Positions 1 to 8,374 of a stretch of 18,743 nt of DNA are shown piece by piece. The DNA lies in the NCBI GenBank assembly GCA_022790685.1, contig JAAVXQ010000086.1, positions 1 to 18,743 on the forward strand. Direction: 5' to 3'. Under the pieces are notes generated by a model that ran no database searches, was not told the origin of the DNA, and saw only the letters and a list, made by a program, of their open reading frames with translations. Made by a program: the position numbers and the translations under genes. The DNA is from Clostridia bacterium (GTDB lineage Bacteria; Bacillota; Clostridia; TANB77; CAG-508). Position 1 is the stretch's first letter, and each line of letters begins with the position of its first letter.

Positions 1-122
1 ATAATATGGATACCATTTCTAGCTTGGAATATGTATTCAGCCATTTTAGGATCCCATCTTCTTGTTTGATGTCCAAAATGAACACCTGCTTCAAGTAATT
101 GTTTCATTGCAACTACTGCCAT
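1..122 (-). CDS. rpsB: 30S ribosomal protein S2, N-terminal part (gene runs off the left edge)
   Basis: The first 40 codons encode the highly conserved start of ribosomal protein S2: MAVVAMKQLLEAGVHFGHQT, followed by RRWDPKM and an F-ARNGIHII stretch. S2 is a late-assembling protein of the 30S subunit. The ATG is at 120-122, and GGGAGG at 131-136 is a good ribosome binding site at normal spacing, so the start is secure. The rest of the gene lies outside the window. In related genomes tsf usually follows, but that cannot be seen here. A consensus promoter lies about 115 bases upstream (239-267), leaving a leader of roughly 110 nt. Confidence 0.97.
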   Translation of the reverse strand, partial: MAVVAMKQLLEAGVHFGHQTRRWDPKMAEYIFQARNGIHI

Positions 123-191
123 TTTAATTTCCTCCCTTATTTTGTTTTTCCTCCATAATTTCTTTAACATTTAAAAACACTTTTATAAAAA

Positions 192-233
192 GCACAATTT
201 TAAACTAGAAACTATGTGCGTTATTTTATAACG
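192..233 (-). promoter_or_regulatory. possible structured rpsB leader
   Basis: The predicted rpsB leader opens with a perfect 6-bp hairpin (219-224 with 228-233, loop of three). A looser GCACA/TGTGC pairing (192-196 with 215-219) follows, and after it comes a run of five T on the minus strand, which is attenuator-like. Some Firmicutes have S2-autoregulatory leaders on rpsB. I cannot match this one to a known consensus. Confidence 0.25.
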
Positions 234-238
234 AAGGT

Positions 239-267
239 ATTATAACAAATTTTTTTAATATTTGCAA
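239..267 (-). promoter_or_regulatory. sigma-A promoter of rpsB
   Basis: Read on the minus strand, TTGCAA (262-267) and TATAAT (239-244) are separated by exactly 17 bases, and TG one base before the -10 makes it an extended -10. It faces rpsB. The predicted start is near 232, giving a leader of about 110 nt. Confidence 0.8.
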
Positions 268-350
268 GTACTTTTGGCTAAATTTATAATAATATATTAT
301 CTTTTTTTCATCAAAAATATAAAACTTTTCAAAGCTTTATACAATAAAAA

Positions 351-380
351 AATACACTTTTAGTAATCTAAAAGTGTATT
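351..380 (-). terminator. intrinsic terminator of the ADP-ribosyltransferase operon
   Basis: A perfect 13-bp stem (351-363 with 368-380) closes a 4-base loop and is followed on the minus strand by six T. It lies 20 bases past the stop of the gene at 402, so it ends the three-gene operon that starts at 3841. Confidence 0.85.
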
Positions 381-401
381 TAAAAAGTATTTAATTACAA
401 A

Positions 402-1028
402 TTAATCTTCATTTTCATTATCTACTAGTTCTTTTACTTTCTTGTATTCTTCATTTACATTTTTTATACAGTGAACTACAACACCATTAATATTTTTATT
501 TTTGTTGTTATAAGCTACACCACTACTTGCATTAGTAAATATTCTTATTTTACCTATTTTAAAAATTCTTTCAATAATATTTTGTGTCATTGTAACTTCT
601 CTAACATTTTTATATTTTAAAGTTTTTTCTTGTTTATTTAAAAATCCATCTTTGTATTCTAATTTTGTTCTATAAAAATTATATTCCAATTTACTATATT
701 CTAAGTTTTCAAATAATAATCTTATAAAAGTTACAAATAATATAGCTAACAAGCAAACTAATCCAATTATTGGAATATACAAAGCTAAAGCTACTATAAT
801 TTCTGAACAGATATATCCTATAAGAAGGGCATATACAAGTGTGTTAAAGAAAATAGCGATAAATTTATAACCAAAATTAAATGTTGGTTTTAAAGTATAT
901 AATATATTATTATCTGGTTCATTTCCTTTAGGTGCAGATTTAACTTCACCATTTTTTAAATTAGTTCCACATTCAGAACAGAATTCTACATCATCTTCAT
1001 TTTTTGCTCCGCAATTAATACAAAACAT
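402..1028 (-). CDS. zinc-ribbon, transmembrane, PH-like domain protein (copy A)
   Basis: This 208-residue protein has three visible parts. The N terminus is a short zinc ribbon with C3, C6, C17 and C20 in CxxC pairs. Residues 50-106 are hydrophobic and form two or three membrane segments. After them comes a region with an LEYKDGFLNK core and an IGKIRIFTN strand, typical of bacterial PH-like (DUF304/bPH2) domains. Such proteins are membrane-anchored scaffolds of mostly unknown role. A GGGGG ribosome binding site precedes the ATG. It is last in an operon with its paralogue (18 bases upstream) and the ADP-ribosyltransferase. Domain architecture is fairly sure; function is not known. Confidence 0.85.
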   Translation of the reverse strand: MFCINCGAKNEDDVEFCSECGTNLKNGEVKSAPKGNEPDNNILYTLKPTFNFGYKFIAIFFNTLVYALLIGYICSEIIVALALYIPIIGLVCLLAILFVTFIRLLFENLEYSKLEYNFYRTKLEYKDGFLNKQEKTLKYKNVREVTMTQNIIERIFKIGKIRIFTNASSGVAYNNKNKNINGVVVHCIKNVNEEYKKVKELVDNENED

Positions 1029-1046
1029 TTTTATATCCCCCTAAAA

Positions 1047-1634
1047 TTATTTATTTACAATTTCTTTTATTTTTTCATAAACTTCTTTTGAATTAGCAAC
1101 ATTCATTATAAAAATACCATTGCTAAAACCAGATTCTGCATTTGTAAACATTCTTATAGTACCTAATTTAAATAGTCTTTGAATAAGAGTTTCACTCATA
1201 ACAATTTCTCTAATATGTTTATATTTTACTTCTTTTTCGCTCTTATTTAAAAAACCGTCTTTATAAACAATTTTAGTCTTATAAAAATTATATTCATAAG
1301 CATCATATTGTTTCTTAGTGAATATGTATTGCAATAATATTATTACTACAAAAAATATAGTAAAGAATGTTAAAACTCCCATTCCTACATCAGATGACGA
1401 ATCTATAAATGCTACTGGTGATAGACATCCAAGAATTATTAAAAATGTAATAAACATTGGAAAAAGCATATATATTGCCTTGTATGTAGGCTTTACTGTA
1501 TATATTACTTCTTTATCATCAGCTGATTTTATTGCTTCTTTGTTTGTTACATTTCCTTCTCCTACTTTTGTGCCACAACCATTACAAAATTTAGCACCAT
1601 CTGGTAGTTCCTTTCCACAATTTCTACAAAACAT
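1047..1634 (-). CDS. zinc-ribbon, transmembrane, PH-like domain protein (copy B)
   Basis: This 195-residue paralogue of the next gene has the same layout: zinc ribbon with C3, C6, C17 and C20, two membrane segments around residues 52-105, then a PH-like domain beginning near VYKDGFLNK and running through LGTIRMFTN. The copies match best in the PH core and zinc ribbon and differ in the linker and membrane segments, so the duplication is not recent. The gene starts 26 bases after the ADP-ribosyltransferase stop, with a GGGGG ribosome binding site, so it is co-transcribed with it. The pair could anchor, regulate or protect against that enzyme, but this is inference from position only. Confidence 0.85.
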   Translation of the reverse strand: MFCRNCGKELPDGAKFCNGCGTKVGEGNVTNKEAIKSADDKEVIYTVKPTYKAIYMLFPMFITFLIILGCLSPVAFIDSSSDVGMGVLTFFTIFFVVIILLQYIFTKKQYDAYEYNFYKTKIVYKDGFLNKSEKEVKYKHIREIVMSETLIQRLFKLGTIRMFTNAESGFSNGIFIMNVANSKEVYEKIKEIVNK

Positions 1635-1660
1635 TTTTAATCCCCCTTTTATTTTTAAAT

Positions 1661-3841
1661 TTATAATATATTAGAACTATTAATATATTCTATGATTCTA
1701 GAGATTTCATTTGCCATAGTATCTTGATACTTTATTTCTTCATCTTTTTGATCTAAATCATATCCATACTTATTTAAAAATCTGTAAGTATCAACTTCTA
1801 AACTTTCTCGTTTACTAAGTTTTTTACTTCCAGCTGGTAAATGATTTCCATCTCTTCTAGTAATGATTGATTCTACTTTTGTATCTGATATAACGAAATT
1901 ATTTTTAAGTTCTTTTTCTAATTCCCCTAAATCTAAAACTTCATTTTCAACTAAAGTATCATCATCATTTTCATTTATAAACATTCTAATTTTAGCAACA
2001 ATTTCATGTATACTATAACTACTTGCTACTGATAACTTATGTGACAATGTTTTTCTTATTGCATTTTGTCTTATTTCAATTTGCTCTACAATAATTTCAT
2101 CTAGCTTATTTTTTCCAGTAAATATTCCCATAAGTTTTTCTAGTGGTGATTTATCTTCTATTATTTCTAAATCTTCTTTTAGTTTCTTTAATTCAGCCTC
2201 TCCAATAACATCTCTAACTGTTTGATAGATTCCCTTTTTAAGTTCATTTTCTTCAATTATGGCCATCTCATCAAATCTAGTTATGTTAGCAACACCAATT
2301 GAACTTTTTGGATTATTTAGATAATTAAATAATGTGCTTATTTGAATATTAATTTCAGAAATTTTTTGTAATTTTTCTTCTAATTGTTCTTCATCTTCAT
2401 TTTCAGCTATTATGGCATTTACTTTCAATTTCAAATTTTTTAGTAAAGCACTTAAGTCTTCAGTAATTTTCTTCATTTCAAAGCCATTATTAAGAGCGCT
2501 ATATGTAGTTCCTAAGTTTCCTGCAACTTTTGCATGATTTTGTTGCTTTGAAATCAAATTCTTTATATTTTCTAATAGTTTTTCACAAGTTTCAATATTT
2601 TCACTGCATTCTTTTTTTGTAACTGATTTCTTATCATTTTCATCTATAATTTCATTTTTACTATTTTCTAAATCCTTTTGCTCACCTTCTTCTTTGTATT
2701 CCTCTACAGATTTATTATTAGTATCAATTTCATTAACTTGCTCTTTAGATATATCATTTTCTAAAATATTATCTGTTTCTATATTATTCTCTTCTGCTGT
2801 TTGAATGCTATTTTCTACCTCTGTTTTTTCTTCTGAATTAATTTCTATATTTGATTCTATTTCATTTTGTAAGATTTCTCCTACTGTTTCATTTGTATTA
2901 TCTTTCATATCTTCATTACATTCCACTATATATTTTTCTTCTATTTCCTGACATTCTGCCATCAAATAAACAACTATATTTCTTTTCCAATTAGTTATAA
3001 AATTTTCAATATTTTTTTTCTCTACATCTATTTGTCTGCAATCATCTTTAATTTCAAGTAATTGTTTATTGATTCTATTTATATCATCAATATCTACTTC
3101 TTCAGATGCTGATTCATACTCATACTTTCCTAATAACTGTTCTAATTTTCTTATATTTTCATAATTTTCAAAATTAATTTTATCTAATTCTATTATTTCT
3201 TTTAGTTTTATATCAATTATTTCAGAAGTATTCATAATATATGAATATAAGCCTTCTCTTTCGGCTACTGATAATTTCTCTAATTCTTGTTTTTCTAAAA
3301 TAACTTTATATTCTTTTACTTCCTCTGCATCTATTTCTTTAATTTCTTTAATTATTGTAAATGGAGAAATTATATATTCTTCTTCCCCATTTAAATCTAA
3401 AATTTCATCTGTATTTATATATGGTATATTTTTTGGAATTTCTATATTCATTAAAACAGGTGTATCCCATTTTAATGCAAATTTTGTTTTAGCATTATTT
3501 TTATTTGTGGTTGCAGTTAAAAATCTATCAATATATGGTTCATTCATTATTTTTTCAGTCTCAAACATATTTGTTCCTCTATATAAAATACCCTCTAATT
3601 GCCCTTTTTTAGAATAATAAACTTTTTGCATTAATTCATATACTCTTTTAATAATTGCCATATATTTAATTATATTTTCTTTTGAATATAAATTTAATGT
3701 CGAATTTTCTTCTATTTGCTCTTTTATGTAAGATATATCTATTGTAGAATTACTAGTTAGCATTTGATTTATTGCTTCATAATTTATTCCTCTATATATT
3801 TTTAGAGCTTCTATTTCTTCATTTGTTAAATAATATTCCAT
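1661..3841 (-). CDS. predicted ADP-ribosyltransferase with long coiled-coil C-terminal region
   Basis: This 726-residue protein has no signal peptide or membrane segment. Residues 80-170 carry the R-S-E signature of the ADP-ribosyltransferase exoenzyme fold: LYRG (R88), then FLTATT (107-112) at the place of the usual STS strand, then NGEEEYIISP (151-160) with an ExE pair (E153, E155). In this family the arginine binds NAD and the last glutamate is catalytic. Residues 180-290 and 420-726 are charged and helical, probably coiled coil. Residues 300-420 are acidic, low-complexity and rich in E, N and D. Substrate and partners are unknown. It is first in an operon with two zinc-ribbon/PH membrane proteins, and the promoter at 3876-3904 and a GAGGTGG ribosome binding site support the start. 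It could be a self-acting regulator, an effector or a toxin. Confidence 0.75.
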   Translation of the reverse strand: MEYYLTNEEIEALKIYRGINYEAINQMLTSNSTIDISYIKEQIEENSTLNLYSKENIIKYMAIIKRVYELMQKVYYSKKGQLEGILYRGTNMFETEKIMNEPYIDRFLTATTNKNNAKTKFALKWDTPVLMNIEIPKNIPYINTDEILDLNGEEEYIISPFTIIKEIKEIDAEEVKEYKVILEKQELEKLSVAEREGLYSYIMNTSEIIDIKLKEIIELDKINFENYENIRKLEQLLGKYEYESASEEVDIDDINRINKQLLEIKDDCRQIDVEKKNIENFITNWKRNIVVYLMAECQEIEEKYIVECNEDMKDNTNETVGEILQNEIESNIEINSEEKTEVENSIQTAEENNIETDNILENDISKEQVNEIDTNNKSVEEYKEEGEQKDLENSKNEIIDENDKKSVTKKECSENIETCEKLLENIKNLISKQQNHAKVAGNLGTTYSALNNGFEMKKITEDLSALLKNLKLKVNAIIAENEDEEQLEEKLQKISEINIQISTLFNYLNNPKSSIGVANITRFDEMAIIEENELKKGIYQTVRDVIGEAELKKLKEDLEIIEDKSPLEKLMGIFTGKNKLDEIIVEQIEIRQNAIRKTLSHKLSVASSYSIHEIVAKIRMFINENDDDTLVENEVLDLGELEKELKNNFVISDTKVESIITRRDGNHLPAGSKKLSKRESLEVDTYRFLNKYGYDLDQKDEEIKYQDTMANEISRIIEYINSSNIL

Positions 3842-3875
3842 ATAAAATAACCACCTCGTATTTTTTCACAATGAT

Positions 3876-3904
3876 ATTTTATCATTTATGTTATTTTTTA
3901 GCAA
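3876..3904 (-). promoter_or_regulatory. promoter of the ADP-ribosyltransferase operon
   Basis: On the minus strand TTGCTA (3899-3904) and TAAAAT (3876-3881) are 17 bases apart, with TG one base before the -10. It sits 35 bases upstream of the start codon. The rest of the 309-base gap from 3842 to 4150 is plain AT-rich DNA apart from the terminator at 4095-4129. Confidence 0.65.
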
Positions 3905-4094
3905 TAAATTTATAACAATTTTATAACAAAAAAATAAAAATAGAACTATTTTTTTATATGCAAACTTTATAAAAAAGGAAAACCAAGACTTCTACTATAT
4001 AACTTTTATATAACAAAATGTTTTAATAAAATCTAAAATTTGTCACATTTATCTTATTTAAAAATTTCACTTTATAGGTTATCTGCTAAAACAA

Positions 4095-4129
4095 AAAAAC
4101 AATTTTAATATTTAATTAAAATTGTTTTT
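4095..4129 (-). terminator. intrinsic terminator after the Lon-family protease
   Basis: A 14-bp perfect stem (4095-4108 with 4116-4129) with a 7-base loop lies 22 bases past the protease stop codon and is followed by a T-rich run on the minus strand. A-tracts and T-tracts on both sides could make it work in both directions. Confidence 0.8.
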
Positions 4130-4150
4130 CATTTTTTTACAAATTATATC

Positions 4151-6559
4151 TTATTTCTCTATTTTAATAGAATCTTTTGCAAATTTTTTAAGCTTTTCAT
4201 AAGCTAAATAATTTATAGTTCCAAGTGGGAATTTTCCATTTTTATCCTTTTTACCAGCTGGCACTCCTGTTAATATTTCAATTCCTTCATCAATAGTACT
4301 TACAGAATATATATGGAACTTTCCTTTTCTAACTGATTCAATTATCTCATCTGATAAATGAAGATTTCTAACATTTTGTTTAGGTATAATAACACCTTGT
4401 TCTCCATTAAAACCTCTCATCTTACAAATTTGATAAAAGCCTTCTATTTTTTCATTAACACCACCTATTGGTTGTATCTCACCTTTTTGATTTACAGATC
4501 CTGTAACTGCTATAGATTGTGTTATTGGTATTCCTGATAAACTAGAAAGTATCGCATATGCCTCTGTACTTGAAGCACTATCTCCATCCACACCTCCATA
4601 TAACTGTTCAAAACATACACTAGCAGTAAGTGAAAGAGGTATATCTTGTGCAAATTGTTCTCCTAAATATCCAGTAAGAATAAGAACACCTTTTGAGTGA
4701 GAAGAACCTGACATTTCAACTTCTCTTTCTATATTTACAATTCCAAGTTTTCCCATATAAGTATTAGCTGTAATTCTTGCAGGTTTTCCAAATGAATAAT
4801 CTCCTATTGTAACTACAGTTAATCCATTTATCTGTCCAACTTTTGAACCATACGTATCTATTAAAAGAGCTTCTTCTTTTATCATCTGAAGATATCTAGT
4901 ATCATATTTCTTTATTCTTTCAATTCTTTCGTTTAATGCCTTTTGCACATATTCCTTTGTTATTATTTTTGCTTTGTCATTTTTTGCCCATTCAGATGAT
5001 TCTCCAACTATTTCTCCTATTTCACTAAATTGTGTAGAAAGTTTCTCTTTATCTCCTGAAAGTTTTGAAGTGTATTCAACAATTTTCGCCATTGCTTCTT
5101 TATCTAAATCTAAAAGATTTTCTTGAGCGCAAAAACTTCTTACAAATTTACTTAATCTTTCAATATTATCTACTGTTTTTGGAGCATCTTCTTCAAATTC
5201 TACTTTTATTTTAAACAATTTTCTAAAATCGTCATCCATAGAAAGTAATGTATGATATATATTTGAATTTCCAATTAATAAAACCTTAAGATCTAATGGT
5301 ATTGGTTCTGGCTTAATTGAAACTAAAATCATTCCACCTCTTTGTTCTGCCATATTTTCTATTGATAATTGTTTTATTTTTAAAGCTTTTTTTAAGGCTT
5401 CATAACAAACTTGATTATTAAGCAAATCTCTAGCCTGAAATACAATATATCCTCCATTTGCTTGATGTAATAATCCTGGTTTTATCATTGTAAAATCAGT
5501 TTTTAAGGCACCATATTGATTTTCATATTCTAATCCACCAAATATATTATTATACATATAATTAGTATCCATAATAACTGGTGCACCTTCAAGTTTACTA
5601 TTATCTACTAATAAATTTACTCTATAATTAAGCCATGGTTCTTTTAATTCTGGTCTTTGCATATGTGCAGCCGCTTGAGCTTGTTGTTCTTTTGAATCTT
5701 GATCTGGAGCTAAAAAACAACTAATGTTTTTTAATATATCTTTTTTTACTCCATCTAAATAAGTTCCAATTTTTTTATTTCTTTTATAATTAGCTTTAAT
5801 TGAATTTATATGCACATTAATTGTCATAAGTGCTATATTAGATTGCCATTCATCTATCTTTTTTTCAGATTCTCTTTCTATAGCTTTAATTTCTGCTAAA
5901 GCTTGAAAAATCTGTTCTTGAACTAGATTAGAACGTTCTTCAAATTCTCTTTTTATATTCTCATCTAAACTATCGAATTCTTCTTCTGCTAAAGTTCTTC
6001 CATCTAAAACTGGCATCATATAAACACCATTAGAGGTAGACTTTACTTGAAAACCTTGTACCATTGTTCTTTTATTTAATTTTTCTAATAATAGCTCTCT
6101 TTTTTCTTCAAATTCCTGTTTTATAATTTGTTTTTCTTTTTCAAAATCGTCATTATTAAAAGTCTTTTTAATGTCTCTTCTAATATCCTTTACAAAACTT
6201 TCCATAGTATCTTTAAAGACTTTTCCTTGACCTGCTGGAAAAGATACAGCAACAGGCTCATTTGGATTTTCAAAATTATAAATATAACACCAATCATTTG
6301 GTACTTTATCTTTTAGAGCTTTTTGTGTTAAGAATTTTTTAGTATACATTGTTTTTCCTACTCCAGTAGGACCTTCTAAATATAAATTATATCCTTTTAC
6401 ATCAATATCAACACCAAATTCAAGTGCTTTCATTCCTCTTTCTTGTCCATAAATCAAATCTGTAGTATCTACTAATTCTTTTGTAGTTTCAAATTTAAAC
6501 AAATTTGGATTGCATACATCTTTTAAATCTCTTGGCATTAGTTCATTATTTTTTCTCAT
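4151..6559 (-). CDS. ATP-dependent Lon-family protease (LonC/LonB-like, S16)
   Basis: This 802-residue protein has Walker A GPTGVGKT at 63-70, a long helical insertion around residues 120-300, and a second ATPase part with GGYIVFQARDLL. The C-terminal S16 protease domain carries catalytic S661 in a DGDSAS motif and K704 in GGVNEKI. The 43-residue spacing equals that of the E. coli Lon dyad (S679/K722). The N terminus lacks the classical Lon substrate-binding domain, which fits the clostridial AAA_32/LonC type rather than LonA. These proteases degrade unfolded or regulatory proteins in the cytoplasm; specific substrates are unknown. A GGAGG ribosome binding site lies 10 bases before the ATG. 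It has its own promoter and terminator, so it is a single transcription unit after the tsa cluster. Confidence 0.93.
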   Translation of the reverse strand: MRKNNELMPRDLKDVCNPNLFKFETTKELVDTTDLIYGQERGMKALEFGVDIDVKGYNLYLEGPTGVGKTMYTKKFLTQKALKDKVPNDWCYIYNFENPNEPVAVSFPAGQGKVFKDTMESFVKDIRRDIKKTFNNDDFEKEKQIIKQEFEEKRELLLEKLNKRTMVQGFQVKSTSNGVYMMPVLDGRTLAEEEFDSLDENIKREFEERSNLVQEQIFQALAEIKAIERESEKKIDEWQSNIALMTINVHINSIKANYKRNKKIGTYLDGVKKDILKNISCFLAPDQDSKEQQAQAAAHMQRPELKEPWLNYRVNLLVDNSKLEGAPVIMDTNYMYNNIFGGLEYENQYGALKTDFTMIKPGLLHQANGGYIVFQARDLLNNQVCYEALKKALKIKQLSIENMAEQRGGMILVSIKPEPIPLDLKVLLIGNSNIYHTLLSMDDDFRKLFKIKVEFEEDAPKTVDNIERLSKFVRSFCAQENLLDLDKEAMAKIVEYTSKLSGDKEKLSTQFSEIGEIVGESSEWAKNDKAKIITKEYVQKALNERIERIKKYDTRYLQMIKEEALLIDTYGSKVGQINGLTVVTIGDYSFGKPARITANTYMGKLGIVNIEREVEMSGSSHSKGVLILTGYLGEQFAQDIPLSLTASVCFEQLYGGVDGDSASSTEAYAILSSLSGIPITQSIAVTGSVNQKGEIQPIGGVNEKIEGFYQICKMRGFNGEQGVIIPKQNVRNLHLSDEIIESVRKGKFHIYSVSTIDEGIEILTGVPAGKKDKNGKFPLGTINYLAYEKLKKFAKDSIKIEK

Positions 6560-6592
6560 TAGTACTTTTCCTCCGATAAAACTTACATTGTA

Positions 6593-6621
6593 ATTTTATA
6601 TCAAATAAAAAAATAATGCAA
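6593..6621 (-). promoter_or_regulatory. predicted promoter of the Lon-family protease gene
   Basis: On the minus strand TTGCAT (6616-6621) and TAAAAT (6593-6598) are 17 bases apart, 34 bases before the start codon. The -35 lies inside one arm of the upstream terminator hairpin, so readthrough and initiation may interfere. Confidence 0.5.
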
Positions 6622-6650
6622 TTACAATATTGATTTTTTTGCATTATTTT
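6610..6650 (-). terminator. intrinsic terminator of the tsaE-tsaB-rimI cluster
   Basis: A perfect 12-bp stem (6610-6621 with 6639-6650) has a 17-base loop and is followed on the minus strand by a run of T. It lies 38 bases past the rimI stop. Confidence 0.75.
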
Positions 6651-6687
6651 GTATTATTTTTTTGTAACATTTATACTATAATTTTTA

Positions 6688-7119
6688 TTAAATATTTTTT
6701 CTCATTATAATCGCAGTATCTTTTCCATTATAATATTTTTTTCTTTCTCCAATTTTTTCAAATTTAAATTTTTCATATAGTTTAATTGCATAAAAATTAT
6801 TTTCATTTACTTCTAAAAAAATTTCTTTTTTATCTGTCTTTTCAGCTTCTTTAATTATTTTCTCTAAAAGTAAAGTTCCTATACCTTTTTTTCTTTCGTT
6901 TTTTCTAACCACCACATTAGTAATTTGTACATCATCTGGTGCAATCCAAATTCCTGCAAAACCTAAAATTTTTTCTCCTTCTTTTGCAACAACATATATC
7001 GTATCCTTTTTTAAAATTTCCTCACTTAATATATTATAACTCCAAAAATTATCAAATTCTTCCTCTAATATTTCTTCAATTTTTTTTAAGTCCTCTATAT
7101 TCATTCTAGATATTTGCAT
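6688..7119 (-). CDS. rimI: ribosomal-protein-alanine N-acetyltransferase, GNAT family
   Basis: This 143-residue GNAT acetyltransferase has the acetyl-CoA loop RKKGIG at 76-81 and the RimI-typical end: LEVNENN, then AIKLYEKFKFEKIGERKKYY. RimI acetylates the N-terminal alanine of ribosomal protein S18 in E. coli; in Firmicutes the substrate range is less certain. Length matches the family. It starts 15 bases after the tsaB stop, in the tsaE-tsaB-rimI order common in Firmicutes, and a terminator follows. The gene is ordinary, and the call rests on sequence and neighbourhood together. Confidence 0.93.
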   Translation of the reverse strand: MQISRMNIEDLKKIEEILEEEFDNFWSYNILSEEILKKDTIYVVAKEGEKILGFAGIWIAPDDVQITNVVVRKNERKKGIGTLLLEKIIKEAEKTDKKEIFLEVNENNFYAIKLYEKFKFEKIGERKKYYNGKDTAIIMRKNI

Positions 7120-7134
7120 ATTAATTCATCCTTT

Positions 7135-7809
7135 TTACTTATTTTTCATTCTCTCTGCTTGAGATTTTCTTAAGTATATTGGAGTAATTGTATCTGCATT
7201 TAAAATTTCTTCTTTTTCTTTAAACTTTTTATAGCCTAGCTTTCCAACATTTATAGCTGATTGCCTATTATTATTTTCAAATTCTAAACATTCTAATCTG
7301 CTTTCTAACAATTCTCTATGTAAAGTTGCACCATTTCCAACAAATACTAAATTTTCATAATTCTCTAATCTTTCTATAACATTTTCTATATTATCTGCTA
7401 TATATTCTTCTTTTTTATTATAACTTGAATCAAATATCCCACAATATACTTGATCATTTTTTGCATCTATCATTGATACAATTGTACTATTTTCTTTTTC
7501 AACATTTCTTGCTAATGTTTCTAAAGAAGTTACTGCCGCAACTGGAACTCCTAACACTTCTGATATTGCTTTAATACTAGATACTCCTATTCTAATTCCT
7601 GTAAATGACCCTGGACCAACAGAACATGCTATTAAATCTATATCTGCCAATTTTACAGAATTTCTTAAAAGTAATTCTTCTATTAATGGCATTAAATTTT
7701 CAGAATGTGTTTTCCCATTGTCCAAATTATTTTCATCTATAACTACTTCATTCTCTAGTATTGATGTACTACATAATTCACTAGATGTATCTATTGCTAA
7801 TATCTTCAT
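7135..7809 (-). CDS. tsaB: tRNA threonylcarbamoyladenosine biosynthesis protein TsaB
   Basis: This 224-residue protein of the ASKHA fold starts MKILAIDTSS and carries the hallmark GPGSFTGIRIG and a KTHSENLMPLIEELL segment. TsaB is the non-catalytic partner that dimerises with TsaD and, with TsaE, transfers threonylcarbamoyl to A37 of ANN-decoding tRNAs (the t6A modification). An AAAGGTG ribosome binding site supports the ATG at 7807-7809. The 136-base gap to tsaE is unusually wide for this operon. It contains a hairpin (7907-7935) and two TTTTCCACA sequences, so tsaB may have some transcription independent of tsaE. tsaD is not in the window. Confidence 0.95.
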   Translation of the reverse strand: MKILAIDTSSELCSTSILENEVVIDENNLDNGKTHSENLMPLIEELLLRNSVKLADIDLIACSVGPGSFTGIRIGVSSIKAISEVLGVPVAAVTSLETLARNVEKENSTIVSMIDAKNDQVYCGIFDSSYNKKEEYIADNIENVIERLENYENLVFVGNGATLHRELLESRLECLEFENNNRQSAINVGKLGYKKFKEKEEILNADTITPIYLRKSQAERMKNK

Positions 7810-7906
7810 TTTTTCACCTTTACTACATTTAATTTTAAAATTAATTTTACTTATAGTTTTCCACAGTTCCTATGTTTTTTTACATACGTTTTCCACAAAA
7901 TATAAC

Positions 7907-7935
7907 CCATATCTTGATAACTTTTAAGTATATGG
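7907..7935 (-). other. inverted repeat in the tsaE-tsaB gap
   Basis: Arms at 7907-7915 and 7926-7935 pair with one bulged base around a 10-base loop. On the minus strand it comes just after the tsaE stop and is followed by a short T-rich stretch. It could be a weak terminator or a processing site. Confidence 0.35.
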
Positions 7936-7945
7936 ATTATTTTAA

Positions 7946-8374
7946 CTATATATTAAAATTTTTAATTTTTATTTTTCTAATATTTTCATTCTTTTCATCT
8001 TTAAGAAACTCTATCTTTATTGCATCTTTTGGCAAAATTTCTTCTATAATTTCTCCCCATTCAATTATGCATATTCCTTTTTCAAAATATTCCTCTCCAC
8101 CTATTGCCAAAAACTCATCTACATCTGCTAGTCTATAAACATCAAAATGAAATATATTAACCTCATTTTTTTTGTACTCATTTACTATTGTGAAGGTTGG
8201 ACTAGAAATTTCCTCTTGCAAGTCAAAATATGTAAGTATTCCTTCAGTAAATTTTGTCTTTCCACTTCCTAAATCCCCAGTCAAAACGACAATATTACCT
8301 TTTTTTAACTTTTCTGCAACTTTTTTCGCCAATCTTTTTGTTTCTTCTTCCGAATATGATATTAATTCTACCAT
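7946..8374 (-). CDS. tsaE: tRNA threonylcarbamoyladenosine biosynthesis ATPase TsaE
   Basis: This 142-residue P-loop protein has Walker A GDLGSGKT at 33-40, then SSPTFTIVNEY, FHFDVYRL and a Walker B-like IIEWGE, all diagnostic of TsaE. It is the small ATPase needed to reset the TsaB-TsaD complex during t6A synthesis. AAAGGAG five bases before the ATG fixes the start. The 265 bases upstream (8375-8639) are very AT-rich (about 10% GC in places). They contain a possible TATAAT on the minus strand near 8440 with no convincing -35, plus the terminator of the next gene. It is the first gene of the tsaE-tsaB-rimI cluster. Confidence 0.96.
   Translation of the reverse strand: MVELISYSEEETKRLAKKVAEKLKKGNIVVLTGDLGSGKTKFTEGILTYFDLQEEISSPTFTIVNEYKKNEVNIFHFDVYRLADVDEFLAIGGEEYFEKGICIIEWGEIIEEILPKDAIKIEFLKDEKNENIRKIKIKNFNI

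Noticed and set aside
1318..1674. Plus-strand open frame of 118 codons
   Set aside because: It is antisense to the second zinc-ribbon gene, has no ribosome binding site, and the minus-strand frame has clear domains.
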